Translations under genes and position numbers: made by a program
NCBI RefSeq assembly: GCF_038397725.1
Contig: NZ_CP151634.1
Coordinates: 1,922,001 to 1,986,000 of the forward strand
Length of the DNA: 64,000 nt
Reading direction: 5' to 3'
Source: Microbacterium sp. LWO13-1.2
GTDB lineage: Bacteria > Actinomycetota > Actinomycetes > Actinomycetales > Microbacteriaceae
Shown here: positions 1 to 8,272 of the stretch, in pieces
Numbering within the stretch: position 1 is the stretch's first letter
How the letters are laid out: each line of letters starts with the position of its first letter
The notes under the pieces: model-generated
The model's input: only the letters and a program-made list of their open reading frames with translations
What the model was told of the DNA's origin: nothing
The model's database searches: none

Positions 1-786
1 GCCGTCGACGCGATCGCCGCGGCCGACCCCGGCGTCACTCCCGTGGTGTTCAGCGGTGAGCCGTACTGGCAGGAGGAGATGCTGTTCGGCATCGCCGAGC
101 AGAAGTCGCCCGGCCTCTCCGACGACATCATCGGCGGCGAAGGGGCGTGGGACCAGCAGGGCGTCATCGACGGCCTGAACGCGTACAAGTCGCTGTTCGA
201 TCAGGGCATCGTCGGCGCCGATGTGCTCAGCCTCCTCGGCTCCCGTCCGAGCGAGCTGTTCGCCGCCGGTGACGCCGCGTTCTACATCGACGGCTCCTGG
301 CAGAACTCGCTGCTGTCGGAGACCTTCCGCGCCGACAACGGCATCGACCTCGCCGACGTCGGCGTGGCGCCCCTCCCGGTGCTCGACGGCGGCAAGCCGG
401 CTGTGCGCGCGCTCGCCGAGGGCGGCCTCGGCATCCCCTCGTCGTCGAAGAACGTCGAGGCGGCGGCGAAGTTCGTCGAGTTCATGCTCGGCGCCGGAGG
501 CGCGGACGTCTGGGCGAAGGACCTCGTGCTCGTGCCCAGCCTCACCGGCTACGAGCTGCCCGACACCGTGCTCACCAGCGACGCCGCCCGCGACGGCTTC
601 GCCGCGGCCACCGAGGTCATCTCCGCGCCGACGTCGCAGCGCGACAGCCAGCAGGACTTCCTGAACCAGGTCGAGGGCAACGCGATCCTCGACGTGCTGC
701 GCGGCACCGCGACCGCGGAGGACGCCGCCGCCCGGATGCAGTCCGAGTGGGAGTCGGGCCGCTACCCGCACGGAACCGACAAGTGA
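1..786 (+). CDS. Sugar ABC transporter substrate-binding protein (5' end cut off)
   Basis: This is the C-terminal 261 residues of a family 1 extracellular solute-binding protein, the lipid-anchored receptor of a carbohydrate ABC importer. The frame is open from base 1, so the start codon, signal peptide and lipobox lie outside the window. The visible part has the usual run of this family: a ligand-contact stretch around YIDGSWQNSLL, then a GLGIPSSSKN segment and a helical C-terminal lobe. Its stop codon overlaps the GTG start of the first permease by 4 bases (GTGA), so the receptor and both permeases form one operon. No transporter ATPase is present here; such systems often share a general MsiK-type ATPase encoded elsewhere. 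The downstream glycosidase suggests an oligosaccharide ligand, which is an inference. Confidence 0.85.
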   Translation, partial: AVDAIAAADPGVTPVVFSGEPYWQEEMLFGIAEQKSPGLSDDIIGGEGAWDQQGVIDGLNAYKSLFDQGIVGADVLSLLGSRPSELFAAGDAAFYIDGSWQNSLLSETFRADNGIDLADVGVAPLPVLDGGKPAVRALAEGGLGIPSSSKNVEAAAKFVEFMLGAGGADVWAKDLVLVPSLTGYELPDTVLTSDAARDGFAAATEVISAPTSQRDSQQDFLNQVEGNAILDVLRGTATAEDAAARMQSEWESGRYPHGTDK

Positions 787-1730
787 CATCCGACGAGACC
801 CGCACCATGGTCACTCGCGACGGGGGTCGGCGTTCGCGCCGGCGCCCGTCGCGGGCGGGTCGTTCGCCGATGCGCGGGTGGGGATACGCGGTCGGCTTCC
901 TCGCGCCGCTCGTGGTGTTCTATGCGGTGTACTTCCTGTACAGCTTCGGCATCCTCGGCGTCGTCAGCACCCAGCAGGTCGGGCTCACCTTCCGCAACGC
1001 GGTGGATGTCGGCTTGCAGAACTTCGTACTCGTCATCCAGGACCCGTCGTTTCATCGGTCGCTGCTGAACACCGTCCTGTTCGGTGTGATCAGCGTGCTG
1101 GTCTCGTTGACCCTCGGCTTCACCCTGGCGATGATGCTGGCCTCCGGCATCCGCGTCCGACGGCTCTTCTACACCGTCTTCCTGCTGCCGTCACTGATCC
1201 CGATGTCGCTGTTCGCGACGGTCTTCGGCCGGATGCTGGAGACGAAGGACGGTGCGTTCAACCAGTTCCTGCGACAGTTCGGGCTCGACGCGATCGCACC
1301 CGACTGGCTGGGCGATCCCACCGCGGCGTACGTGGCCGTCGGCATCCTGCTCACCTACACGATCGGCTTGCCGATCATGTACTACACGACCGATGTCGCT
1401 CAGGTGAATGCCTCGATCGTCGAGTCCGCAACCCTCGACGGTGCCTCGGTCTGGCAGATCTACCGGATCATGCTGTTCCCGCTGCTGCGCTCGACGCACA
1501 TCACCGTCATCCTCTCGGTGATCCTCGGCAGCTTCCGGGCCTTCGACATCATCTACTTCTCGACGGGCGGACAGCCGGGAGGGCGTACCGACATCGTCGG
1601 CACCTACATCTATAAGGCGACCCTCGGCCTCGACCGGGTCGGGTACGCCGCAGCCGCTTCGATCCTCGTCCTCGTCATCGCCCTCGCGATCTCAGTGATC
1701 CAGATCGTCGTCAAGCGAAAGGAGCTGTGA
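783..1730 (+). CDS. Carbohydrate ABC transporter permease (MalF/UgpA type)
   Basis: Inner-membrane permease of the binding-protein-dependent family, first of two that form the sugar translocation pore. The GTG at 783 overlaps the receptor's stop codon and gives a 315-residue protein; a longer reading would lie inside the receptor gene. Several hydrophobic segments are visible, starting near residue 35 (WGYAVGFLAPLVVFY). The coupling loop reads ESATLDGASVWQIYRIMLFPLL, which matches the EAA motif of permeases that dock onto the ATPase. It has a basic N-terminal tail rich in arginine, normal for actinobacterial MalF-type subunits. Translational coupling to both neighbours is likely. Confidence 0.9.
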   Translation: MTSDETRTMVTRDGGRRSRRRPSRAGRSPMRGWGYAVGFLAPLVVFYAVYFLYSFGILGVVSTQQVGLTFRNAVDVGLQNFVLVIQDPSFHRSLLNTVLFGVISVLVSLTLGFTLAMMLASGIRVRRLFYTVFLLPSLIPMSLFATVFGRMLETKDGAFNQFLRQFGLDAIAPDWLGDPTAAYVAVGILLTYTIGLPIMYYTTDVAQVNASIVESATLDGASVWQIYRIMLFPLLRSTHITVILSVILGSFRAFDIIYFSTGGQPGGRTDIVGTYIYKATLGLDRVGYAAAASILVLVIALAISVIQIVVKRKEL

Positions 1731-1732
1731 CC

Positions 1733-2572
1733 ATGGCGCGAACCGAAGACGTCGAGGCGCTGCCGCTGCGCGCACGCCCGGTCGACCGCATCCTCATCTA
1801 CGGGTTCCTGATCGTGTTCGCCGTGGCGTTCGCGGCGCCCCTCGTGAACGCCGTGCAGATGTCGCTCGCGGTGGGCGGCATCGGCAACTACTGGGCGGTT
1901 CTCACCCGCGATCTCAACGGCGTCTCCATCCCGCAGAGCTTCCTGAACAGCGCGATCGTCGCCGTGATGCACGCGCTCCTCGTCTGCACGATCGGCGCGC
2001 TCGCCGCGTACGCCTTCTCGTTCATCGACTTCCGCGGCCGCGAGGCGATGTACTACGGCGTCCTGCTGTTCCTCGCCGTTCCCGCGACCGCGATCCTGGT
2101 GCCGGTCTACTTCATCAGCGGCACCCTCGGCCTGTTCAACAGCCACATCGGTGTCGCGCTGCCCGAGGCGGTGCTCACCCTGCCGTTCGCGGTGCTGCTG
2201 CTGCGCAACCGCATGGATGACATCCCCCGCCAGCTCGTCGAGGCGGCGATCATCGACCGGGCCACGCACGTCGGCATCTTCCGCCACGTCGTGCTGCCGC
2301 TGTGCCGCGGACCGCTGGCGAACCTCGCCGCGCTGAGCATCATGTGGTCCTTGCAGGACTTCATCTTCCCCTCGGTGCTGCTGCGCTCGTCTGAGCTGAC
2401 CACCGCGGCGCAGGCCGTGCAGTCGATCAAGAGCGCCTTCGCGCCGACGCCGCTCGAGTCGTCGCAGTACTTCGCGGCCCTCGTGCTCCTCGGCGTTCCG
2501 GCGCTGCTGATCATCGTCTTCGCCTTCCGATTCGTGACGAGGGGACTCGCCGCCGGCGGATTGAAGGAGTGA
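1733..2572 (+). CDS. Carbohydrate ABC transporter permease (MalG/UgpE type)
   Basis: Second permease of the same importer, 279 residues from the ATG at 1733. That ATG has AAAGGAG 8 bases upstream; the GTG at 1727 that overlaps the previous stop is only 2 bases from the same Shine-Dalgarno and is less likely. Hydrophobic segments begin at about residue 20 (RILIYGFLIVFAVAF). The EAA-like coupling loop is EAAIIDRATHVGIFRHVVLP, with Arg in the usual Gly region, a mild deviation. It ends 36 bases before the glycosidase start, so one transcript may cover transporter and enzyme. Confidence 0.9.
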   Translation: MARTEDVEALPLRARPVDRILIYGFLIVFAVAFAAPLVNAVQMSLAVGGIGNYWAVLTRDLNGVSIPQSFLNSAIVAVMHALLVCTIGALAAYAFSFIDFRGREAMYYGVLLFLAVPATAILVPVYFISGTLGLFNSHIGVALPEAVLTLPFAVLLLRNRMDDIPRQLVEAAIIDRATHVGIFRHVVLPLCRGPLANLAALSIMWSLQDFIFPSVLLRSSELTTAAQAVQSIKSAFAPTPLESSQYFAALVLLGVPALLIIVFAFRFVTRGLAAGGLKE

Positions 2573-2607
2573 TTCGGGCGGGCGGAACAACCTCGGGGGA
2601 CTACCAA

Positions 2608-4986
2608 ATGATGCAAAGGAGCATGATGAATACAACGACACGCGTCGGCAGAGGCCGACGTCTGACAGCCCTGGCCGCGGCCACGGCGGTCGTCGCGGCG
2701 CTGCTCGGGGCGGGGGCCACGAACGCAGCGACTGCGGCGACAGAAGCAGTCTCGCTGCCGTCGTCCGGGGCAGTGGAAGCGCCGACCGTGCTGATGGCCG
2801 CTTCCGGTGAGAAGTCGCCCGGGCTCACCGTTCGCTGGGAGACAGCTCAGCCCAAGCACTTCTGGGTCGATGGATTCACCGACAGCTCGCGCACCGTGAC
2901 CTGGTCGGTCAGCACTGAGGTCGAGACATCGTTCCGCGTCGATCTGCTGGCTGCAGCGCAGTCGGGGGACGACTTCGTGATCGACGTCGCCGGCGGTGCA
3001 GGAACGCGGGTCACTGCTCCGGAGGCGGGCTGGCTGCGGTTGGATGCCGGCACCATCACGGTCCCTGCCGGTGAGAGCACGATCACGGCGTATCGCGATG
3101 GCGGATCGGGCGACGCGTCGATCAAGTCGATCGAGCTGGTCTCCGCCGATGCCTGGGCGGGATTCCAGGAGCGGGTCGCCGACTTCAAGGCAGCGGCGAT
3201 CCCGACGAGAACCGAGTTCTCGAAGTCCGGCCTCGGGCTGATGTTCCAGTACGGCCCGTGGTCCTACCCGACCACCGGAGAGAACCCCGATATCGAGGCG
3301 CACACCGACGCCTTCGATGTCGAAGCCTTCGCCGACCTGGTGGAGAGCGTCGGCGCAGGCCATGTCATCTGGTCGGTGTCGTGGTGGACATATCAGCTGC
3401 AGGCGCCGATCTCGTCGGTGGACGGCGTCGTCGGAAACGGCGACCGCACGGCATCCCGCGATCTGATCGGGGAACTGGCGACCGAACTGCAGTCGCGGGG
3501 CATCATGTTCATGCTCTACTACCACGTCGGGCAGGACGAGCACCTCGGCTACAACTCGACGGACTTCTGGCAGGCCCAGCAGTTCCCGAATTCGTTCACC
3601 CCGACCGGCGCCGGTGACCGTTCGACGATGATCCAGAACTGGAAGACGATCGTCGGCGAGATCGGCGAACGTTATGGCGACAAGCTCGACGGTTGGTTCT
3701 TCGACGACGGCCTCATCTACTACCCGGCCGATTTCGAAGAGCTGGGCAACGCTGCTCGCACCGGAAACCCGGAGCGACTCGTGTCATGGAACTCGTGGAT
3801 CGCTCCGAGCTACACCCCCTTCCAAGACGTCGTGTTCGGGGAGGAGGGCTGCGTGCAGGCCACTCCGACCGGTGCAGCCGCGCCCGGCGGAGACGGTGTC
3901 ATGACCTCGGGCAAGCATGCCGGCTCCCTGGAGCACTGCATGGAGCGCATGGAGCAGGACTGGGGCGTGCACAGCGCCGATACCACGATCACACCCCAGC
4001 ACAGCGTCGCATCCCTGGAGTGCGCGGTCGCCGCACGCGTCGACCGCAACGCGCCGGTGAGCCTGAACCTGATGATGCACTTCCCCGGCACGCCGGCGGA
4101 CTCATCGATGCAGGTGCTCGAGGACCTCGCCGCCTCGCTCGGCGAGCCCGGTTCGAAGATCAACAACGACGACCCCGGGATCGTTTACAGCGAAGGACAA
4201 TGGGGGTACTCGGGCAACCGCAATGCCGATGACCACTGCCGTGATGTGAGCTACACCCAGACCGATGGCGCGTTCTTCGATTACGCCTTCGACGGCACCG
4301 GCATCGACGTCTTCGGCCCGACCGGGGAGACCATCAAGGCGGACGTGTACATCGACGGCGAACTGGTTGATTCCATCGACCGGACGGACGGCGGATACAC
4401 CTCTCAGGTGCTGCTCTCGTCGGTCACCGGGCTCCTGGCAGGCGAACATACACTCCGAGTCGTGCGGACCGGCGGGTCCTACCTGCAGATCGATGCGCTC
4501 AGCATCCGGAACGAGCCGCTTCCGGCGGAGGCGACGATCGCCGTCTCGAAGCCGTCGGTGCAGGCCGGCGCCGAGGTCGTCGTCACCGGCACGGGGTTCA
4601 CCCCGGGTGAGACCGTCGCACTCGAGCTCCGGTCGACCCCGATTTCGCTCGGGAGTGCGGTGGCGGATGCAGACGGGAAGATCAACGTCGCTGTTCGCGT
4701 CCCCGCGACGGCGCCCGTCGGAGCCCACATGCTGTACGCGCTCCGCACGCAGCCCGCAGGTGAGGTGGGGGTCGCACTCGAGGTGACGGCCGCCGCGGAT
4801 GGCGGGGGGAACGGCGGAACCGACCCCGGTGGTGCCGACCCCGGAACCCCGGCCACACCCGGTAGCGGCCTCGCCGCCACCGGGGCCGATGCGCCGATCA
4901 TCGCGGTGCTCGCCGCGCTGGTGCTCGCCGCGGCCGGGGGAGTACTGCTCGTCCGCCGTCGCGTGACAGGTCGCTCCCCGCGCTGA
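2608..4986 (+). CDS. Wall-anchored GH29-like glycosidase (alpha-L-fucosidase superfamily)
   Basis: Secreted multidomain protein of about 790 residues. Order: signal peptide (1-40), N-terminal beta-sandwich (about 45-190), a barrel domain (about 200-530), a galactose-binding-like module, an Ig-like module with the GxGFTPGE pattern, a Gly/Pro linker, and a C-terminal anchor LAATG, hydrophobic helix and RRR tail. The barrel resembles GH29: FADLVESVGAGHVIW and KLDGWFFDDG, where Asp366 or Asp367 sits where GH29 has its nucleophile. LAxTG is the motif of class E sortases, so the enzyme is probably fixed to the cell wall. The ATG at 2608 has GGGGGA 7 bases upstream; ATGs at 2623 and 2626 are alternatives. 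It probably releases sugars for the importer upstream. The exact substrate is unknown; assignment to GH29 is by eye. Confidence 0.75.
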   Translation: MMQRSMMNTTTRVGRGRRLTALAAATAVVAALLGAGATNAATAATEAVSLPSSGAVEAPTVLMAASGEKSPGLTVRWETAQPKHFWVDGFTDSSRTVTWSVSTEVETSFRVDLLAAAQSGDDFVIDVAGGAGTRVTAPEAGWLRLDAGTITVPAGESTITAYRDGGSGDASIKSIELVSADAWAGFQERVADFKAAAIPTRTEFSKSGLGLMFQYGPWSYPTTGENPDIEAHTDAFDVEAFADLVESVGAGHVIWSVSWWTYQLQAPISSVDGVVGNGDRTASRDLIGELATELQSRGIMFMLYYHVGQDEHLGYNSTDFWQAQQFPNSFTPTGAGDRSTMIQNWKTIVGEIGERYGDKLDGWFFDDGLIYYPADFEELGNAARTGNPERLVSWNSWIAPSYTPFQDVVFGEEGCVQATPTGAAAPGGDGVMTSGKHAGSLEHCMERMEQDWGVHSADTTITPQHSVASLECAVAARVDRNAPVSLNLMMHFPGTPADSSMQVLEDLAASLGEPGSKINNDDPGIVYSEGQWGYSGNRNADDHCRDVSYTQTDGAFFDYAFDGTGIDVFGPTGETIKADVYIDGELVDSIDRTDGGYTSQVLLSSVTGLLAGEHTLRVVRTGGSYLQIDALSIRNEPLPAEATIAVSKPSVQAGAEVVVTGTGFTPGETVALELRSTPISLGSAVADADGKINVAVRVPATAPVGAHMLYALRTQPAGEVGVALEVTAAADGGGNGGTDPGGADPGTPATPGSGLAATGADAPIIAVLAALVLAAAGGVLLVRRRVTGRSPR

Positions 4987-4993
4987 GCGCCCA

Positions 4994-5047
4994 GGATCGG
5001 CGGTTGTGTGCGCTGCCCCGAAGGCACCGTTTCGCAGCCGCCGATCC
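4994..5047. terminator. Nested palindrome between convergent genes
   Basis: GGATCGGCGG at 4994-5003 is a perfect inverted copy of CCGCCGATCC at 5038-5047, with a smaller TGCC/GGCA hairpin inside. It lies between the glycosidase and the convergent LacI gene and can act as a terminator in both directions. There is no T-tract, as is usual in high-GC actinobacteria. Confidence 0.6.
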
Positions 5048-5097
5048 GTCGTCTCGTTTCGCCGTTCCGACTGCTCCCGAGGGCCGGAATCGGACCA

Positions 5098-6090
5098 TCA
5101 AGCCGGAGCGGTGGACGCCCGCTGCTCGAAAGCCATGGGCAGCAGGATCTCTCGGCCGGGGGCTTGCCCGTCGCCGTTGATGCGCTCGAGAAGGAGGCCC
5201 GTGGCGATCGACGCCATCTTCTTCACGGGCTGCACCACCCCGGTGAAGAAAGGATCGAGCACGAAGTCCTCTCCGGGGTCGTCGAACGTGACGATCGACA
5301 GGTCCTCCGGGATCCGCAGCCCTTCGCGGATCGCTGCGCGCGCCGCTCCGAGCGCGATGAAATTGTTCGCCGTGACGAAGGCCGTCGGCTGTCGGTCCGT
5401 GCGCAGGACAGTCTCGGCCATCACTCCGCCGCTCTCGGCGGAGTACTCCCCGAACAGCACCTGTTCGCCCAGCCCCGCAGCGGCCATCGCCGATGCGTAG
5501 CCGGCGGCGCGCTCCCGGGCAGTGACGATCTTCGCGGAACCCGACAGCATCGCGATGCGTTCGTGTCCCAGCGAGATGAGGTGCTCGGTGAGCCCGTGCG
5601 CGGCAATGACGCTGTCGCAGCGGACCGTGTCGACGTCGACCTCCGGCATCGGATAGTCGAGCACGACCACGGGTATCCGTTGCTCGAGGAGGAACTGCAC
5701 GGCATCGGGCGTGTTGAGTACGGGGGAGAGGATGACGCCGTCGACCCTGCGCTCGACAAGGCTGCGCAGCTGAGCCATCTCCTCGTCCGGGGAGGCATCG
5801 GTGTGCACGAAGATCACCGTGTAGTCGTGCTGGCGGGCCGCGGTGCTCACGCCCAGAATCTGTTTGATCGCGAACGGGTTGCGGATATCGCTGACGACGA
5901 GGGCGAGCACACGGGTGTGTCGGCTGCGCAGGCCGATACCGAGGCGATTCGGGATGTAGTGGAGCTCGTCGATCGCTTGCTGCACCCGCGCCCTGGTATC
6001 CGGGGCCACGGATTCCGGATCGTTGAGAACTCGCGACACGGTCATCGCCGCGACAGAGGCGTGCCTGGCGACATCACGGATCGTCGTCAT
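5098..6090 (-). CDS. LacI family transcriptional repressor
   Basis: 330-residue regulator with an N-terminal helix-turn-helix (TIRDVARHASVAAMTVSRVL, residues 3-22, with the classic hinge start YIPNRLG) and a periplasmic-binding-protein-like effector domain ending in VVQPVKKM. The ATG at 6090 overlaps the stop of the isochorismatase gene as ATGA, so it is the third gene of the NCS1-amidohydrolase operon. The HTH carries SVAAMTVSR, with Met where most members have Ser or Thr. Likely targets are its own operon, the convergent glycosidase and transporter operon, or both; no operator was identified with certainty. Confidence 0.9.
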   Translation of the reverse strand: MTTIRDVARHASVAAMTVSRVLNDPESVAPDTRARVQQAIDELHYIPNRLGIGLRSRHTRVLALVVSDIRNPFAIKQILGVSTAARQHDYTVIFVHTDASPDEEMAQLRSLVERRVDGVILSPVLNTPDAVQFLLEQRIPVVVLDYPMPEVDVDTVRCDSVIAAHGLTEHLISLGHERIAMLSGSAKIVTARERAAGYASAMAAAGLGEQVLFGEYSAESGGVMAETVLRTDRQPTAFVTANNFIALGAARAAIREGLRIPEDLSIVTFDDPGEDFVLDPFFTGVVQPVKKMASIATGLLLERINGDGQAPGREILLPMAFEQRASTAPA

Positions 6091-6662
6091 CGGCCAGTGC
6101 CGGCCAGGATCGTCGCCGTGTCGCTGACGGTGATCTGGGGCGGATACAGCCCCATCACCTGGATCGCGGCGGCGTGATTCTCGGCTGTCGAGCCGGCGCA
6201 GGCGTCGGCGGCGATACTGATGTGCGCCCCGGCATCCGCGGCCGCCAGCGCGGTCGAGACCACGCAGCAATCGGTGGAGACGCCGGCGAGCACCACGTGG
6301 GCCCCGCGCCCGACGATCGCCTCGAGTTCGGAGCCCCACTTGCCGAAGGTCGGCAGGTCGAGGGTCGGCCGGATGCTGAGATCCCGCGCCTCGGCGACGA
6401 GTTCGTACAGCGGATCGCTCGGTGGCTGATCGGCGAACGGCCAGGCCGCGAAGTACGCGCCCCACGAGGTGGAGCGGTCGGCGGTCGGCATCCACCGCGT
6501 GACGATGACGCGGTCGCCGAAGGCGGCCGCCAGGGCGCGGATACGCGGCATCGCGTCGGCGAAGAAAGGCGAGCCCCACGCCGAATCCGCCGAGGCGAAG
6601 ATCACCTGCGGGTCGATGACGACCAGCCAGGGGCCCGTCGGCGCGCCCGCGGCATCCGTCAC
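6087..6662 (-). CDS. Cysteine hydrolase of the isochorismatase family
   Basis: 191-residue isochorismatase-fold amidohydrolase. The catalytic triad can be read: Asp in VVIDPQVIF, Lys in TFGKWGSEL, and Cys in the GVSTDCCVVSTAL nucleophile region. The GTG start at 6662 overlaps the stop of the NCS1 permease gene by 4 bases, and its stop overlaps the LacI start in the same way, giving a tight three-gene operon. Isochorismatase-like enzymes next to NCS1 permeases often act on amides of nitrogen compounds (N-carbamoyl compounds, ureides, nicotinamide-like substrates). No siderophore synthesis genes are adjacent, so a true isochorismatase role is unlikely. Substrate is inference only. Confidence 0.85.
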   Translation of the reverse strand: MTDAAGAPTGPWLVVIDPQVIFASADSAWGSPFFADAMPRIRALAAAFGDRVIVTRWMPTADRSTSWGAYFAAWPFADQPPSDPLYELVAEARDLSIRPTLDLPTFGKWGSELEAIVGRGAHVVLAGVSTDCCVVSTALAAADAGAHISIAADACAGSTAENHAAAIQVMGLYPPQITVSDTATILAGTGR

Positions 6663-8119
6663 GCCTGCTCCTGGCGTCGGATCTTCCCCGCCCTCGCGAA
6701 CCAGGTCACCAGGAAGGACAGCACCAGGGCGATGAAGACGCCGAGGTTCGCGTAGGCCCACTCGCCCTCCCTGCCGCCGACGAGGCCCAGCAGGTAACCC
6801 TGCCAGTTGTTCCACGGCGCAGCATCCGCGAAGAGATTCACCACGAGCCCCCAGCCGATGACGGAGGCGACGATCATCGTGACGATCGAGACGGCGTCCC
6901 AGGCGCCATAGCGGCCGTTCGCGTCGAACAGCGCGTCGTCGTCGTAGTCCTTCTTGCGCCGCAGGATGTCGGCGATGAGGATGCCGGCCCACGATGCCAG
7001 CGGAACTCCGAGCGTGATCAGGAAGCTCTGGAACGGGCCGAGGAAGTCGGTCGCGAAGAACACCACGTAGATGGTGCCGATCGTGAGGATCACGCCGTCG
7101 ATCGCCGCGGCCGAGGGGCGCGGGATGCGGATGCCGAGGCTCAGCAGGGTGAGACCGGAGGAGTAGATGCCGAGCACCGCACCGGAGACGAGGGCGAGGA
7201 CGGCGGTGAGCAGGAACGGCACCAGCACCCAGATCGGGAGGATGCTCGCCAGGGCGCCGATCGGATCGCCGGCGATCGCGGCGCTCAGGTCGTCATCGGA
7301 GCCGGCCAGCAGCAGGCCGAAGACGACCAGGATCACCGGGGCGATGGATCCGCCGATCGTGTTCCAGGCGACGATCGCGCCGTCTGATGCCGTGCGCTTC
7401 TGATAGCGGGACCAGTCTGCGGCGATGTTGATCCAGCCGAGGCCGAATCCGGTCATCACCATGACGAGCGCGCCGATGACCTGGCCGATACCGCCGTCGG
7501 GCTTGGCGAGGACGACGGCAAGGTCGATGGCGGGGATCGCGAGGATGACGTAGAGGATCGTCACGACGCCGGTGACCCAGGTGAGCACCGACTGCAGCTT
7601 CATGATCGTGTGATAGCCGAGCACGGATGCCGTGACGATGAGCGCCGCGACGATCACCGTGGCGGTGATCTTCAGCGCGATGCTGTCTCCATCGCCGCCG
7701 AGCTGCGTGATCACGGTCGCCGTGGCGAGCACCGCCATGATCGCCAGGAACGTCTCCCAGCCGATCGATGTCAGCCAGGACACGATGCCAGGCACCTTCT
7801 GGCCGTGCACGCCGAAGGCAGCACGGGAGAGCACCATCGTCGGTGCGGAGCCGCGCTTGCCGGCGATCGCGATGAGCCCGCAGAGCAGGAAAGACACCAC
7901 GATGCCGATCACGGAGACCAGGGTCGCCTGCCAGAAGGAGATGCCGAACCCGAGCACGAACGATCCGTACGACATGCCGAACACCGAGACGTTCGCCGCG
8001 AACCACGGCCAGAACAGGTCTCGCGGCTTCGCAGTCCGTTCGGATTCGGGGATGATCTCGATCCCGGCGCGCTCGATCAGCTCGGGGCGTGTGACGGGAG
8101 AGGCGCTGTTCTCGCTCAT
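6659..8119 (-). CDS. NCS1 family purine/cytosine-type permease
   Basis: 486-residue membrane transporter with about 12 hydrophobic segments, of the nucleobase:cation symporter 1 family (CodB/PucI/HyuP relatives). The N-terminal soluble tail RAGIEIIPESERTAKPRDLFWPWFAANV is diagnostic: NCS1 proteins carry a short arm followed by the WxxxN motif of helix 1. The ATG at 8119 (MSENSASP) is preceded by a weak GAGGG. It is the first gene of the minus-strand operon with the amidohydrolase and LacI regulator. The likely cargo is a nucleobase, hydantoin, allantoin or similar ring nitrogen compound that the amidohydrolase helps break down. The upstream gap holds a palindromic repeat and no obvious promoter. 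Confidence 0.88.
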   Translation of the reverse strand: MSENSASPVTRPELIERAGIEIIPESERTAKPRDLFWPWFAANVSVFGMSYGSFVLGFGISFWQATLVSVIGIVVSFLLCGLIAIAGKRGSAPTMVLSRAAFGVHGQKVPGIVSWLTSIGWETFLAIMAVLATATVITQLGGDGDSIALKITATVIVAALIVTASVLGYHTIMKLQSVLTWVTGVVTILYVILAIPAIDLAVVLAKPDGGIGQVIGALVMVMTGFGLGWINIAADWSRYQKRTASDGAIVAWNTIGGSIAPVILVVFGLLLAGSDDDLSAAIAGDPIGALASILPIWVLVPFLLTAVLALVSGAVLGIYSSGLTLLSLGIRIPRPSAAAIDGVILTIGTIYVVFFATDFLGPFQSFLITLGVPLASWAGILIADILRRKKDYDDDALFDANGRYGAWDAVSIVTMIVASVIGWGLVVNLFADAAPWNNWQGYLLGLVGGREGEWAYANLGVFIALVLSFLVTWFARAGKIRRQEQA

Positions 8120-8161
8120 GCCCTCATCCTGGCACCGCGGCGGGTGTTCCGGGGGAAAGGT

Positions 8162-8240
8162 GCGTTTCGTCTCGCTTCGCTCGCTCAACAGAACGAGGTG
8201 GTTGTTGAGCGAGGGAGCGCCAGCGACCGAGACGAAACGC
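8162..8240. repeat. REP-like palindrome (GTTGAGCGA/GACGAAACG family), copy 1
   Basis: Outer arms GCGTTTCGTCTCG (8162-8174) and CGAGACGAAACGC (8228-8240) are perfect inverted copies, and the inner CGCTCAAC and GTTGAGCG also pair. It fills most of the gap between the NCS1 permease and the wall-protein gene. Related copies lie at 31054-31157 and 45505-45640. Confidence 0.85.
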
Positions 8241-8272
8241 GCCTCTCCGCGATCGAGGTCAGGTGATGCGGC

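Noticed and set aside
6087..6662. True isochorismatase of siderophore synthesis
   Set aside because: No Ent/Dhb-type genes are nearby; the partner is an NCS1 permease, which points to nitrogen compound breakdown.
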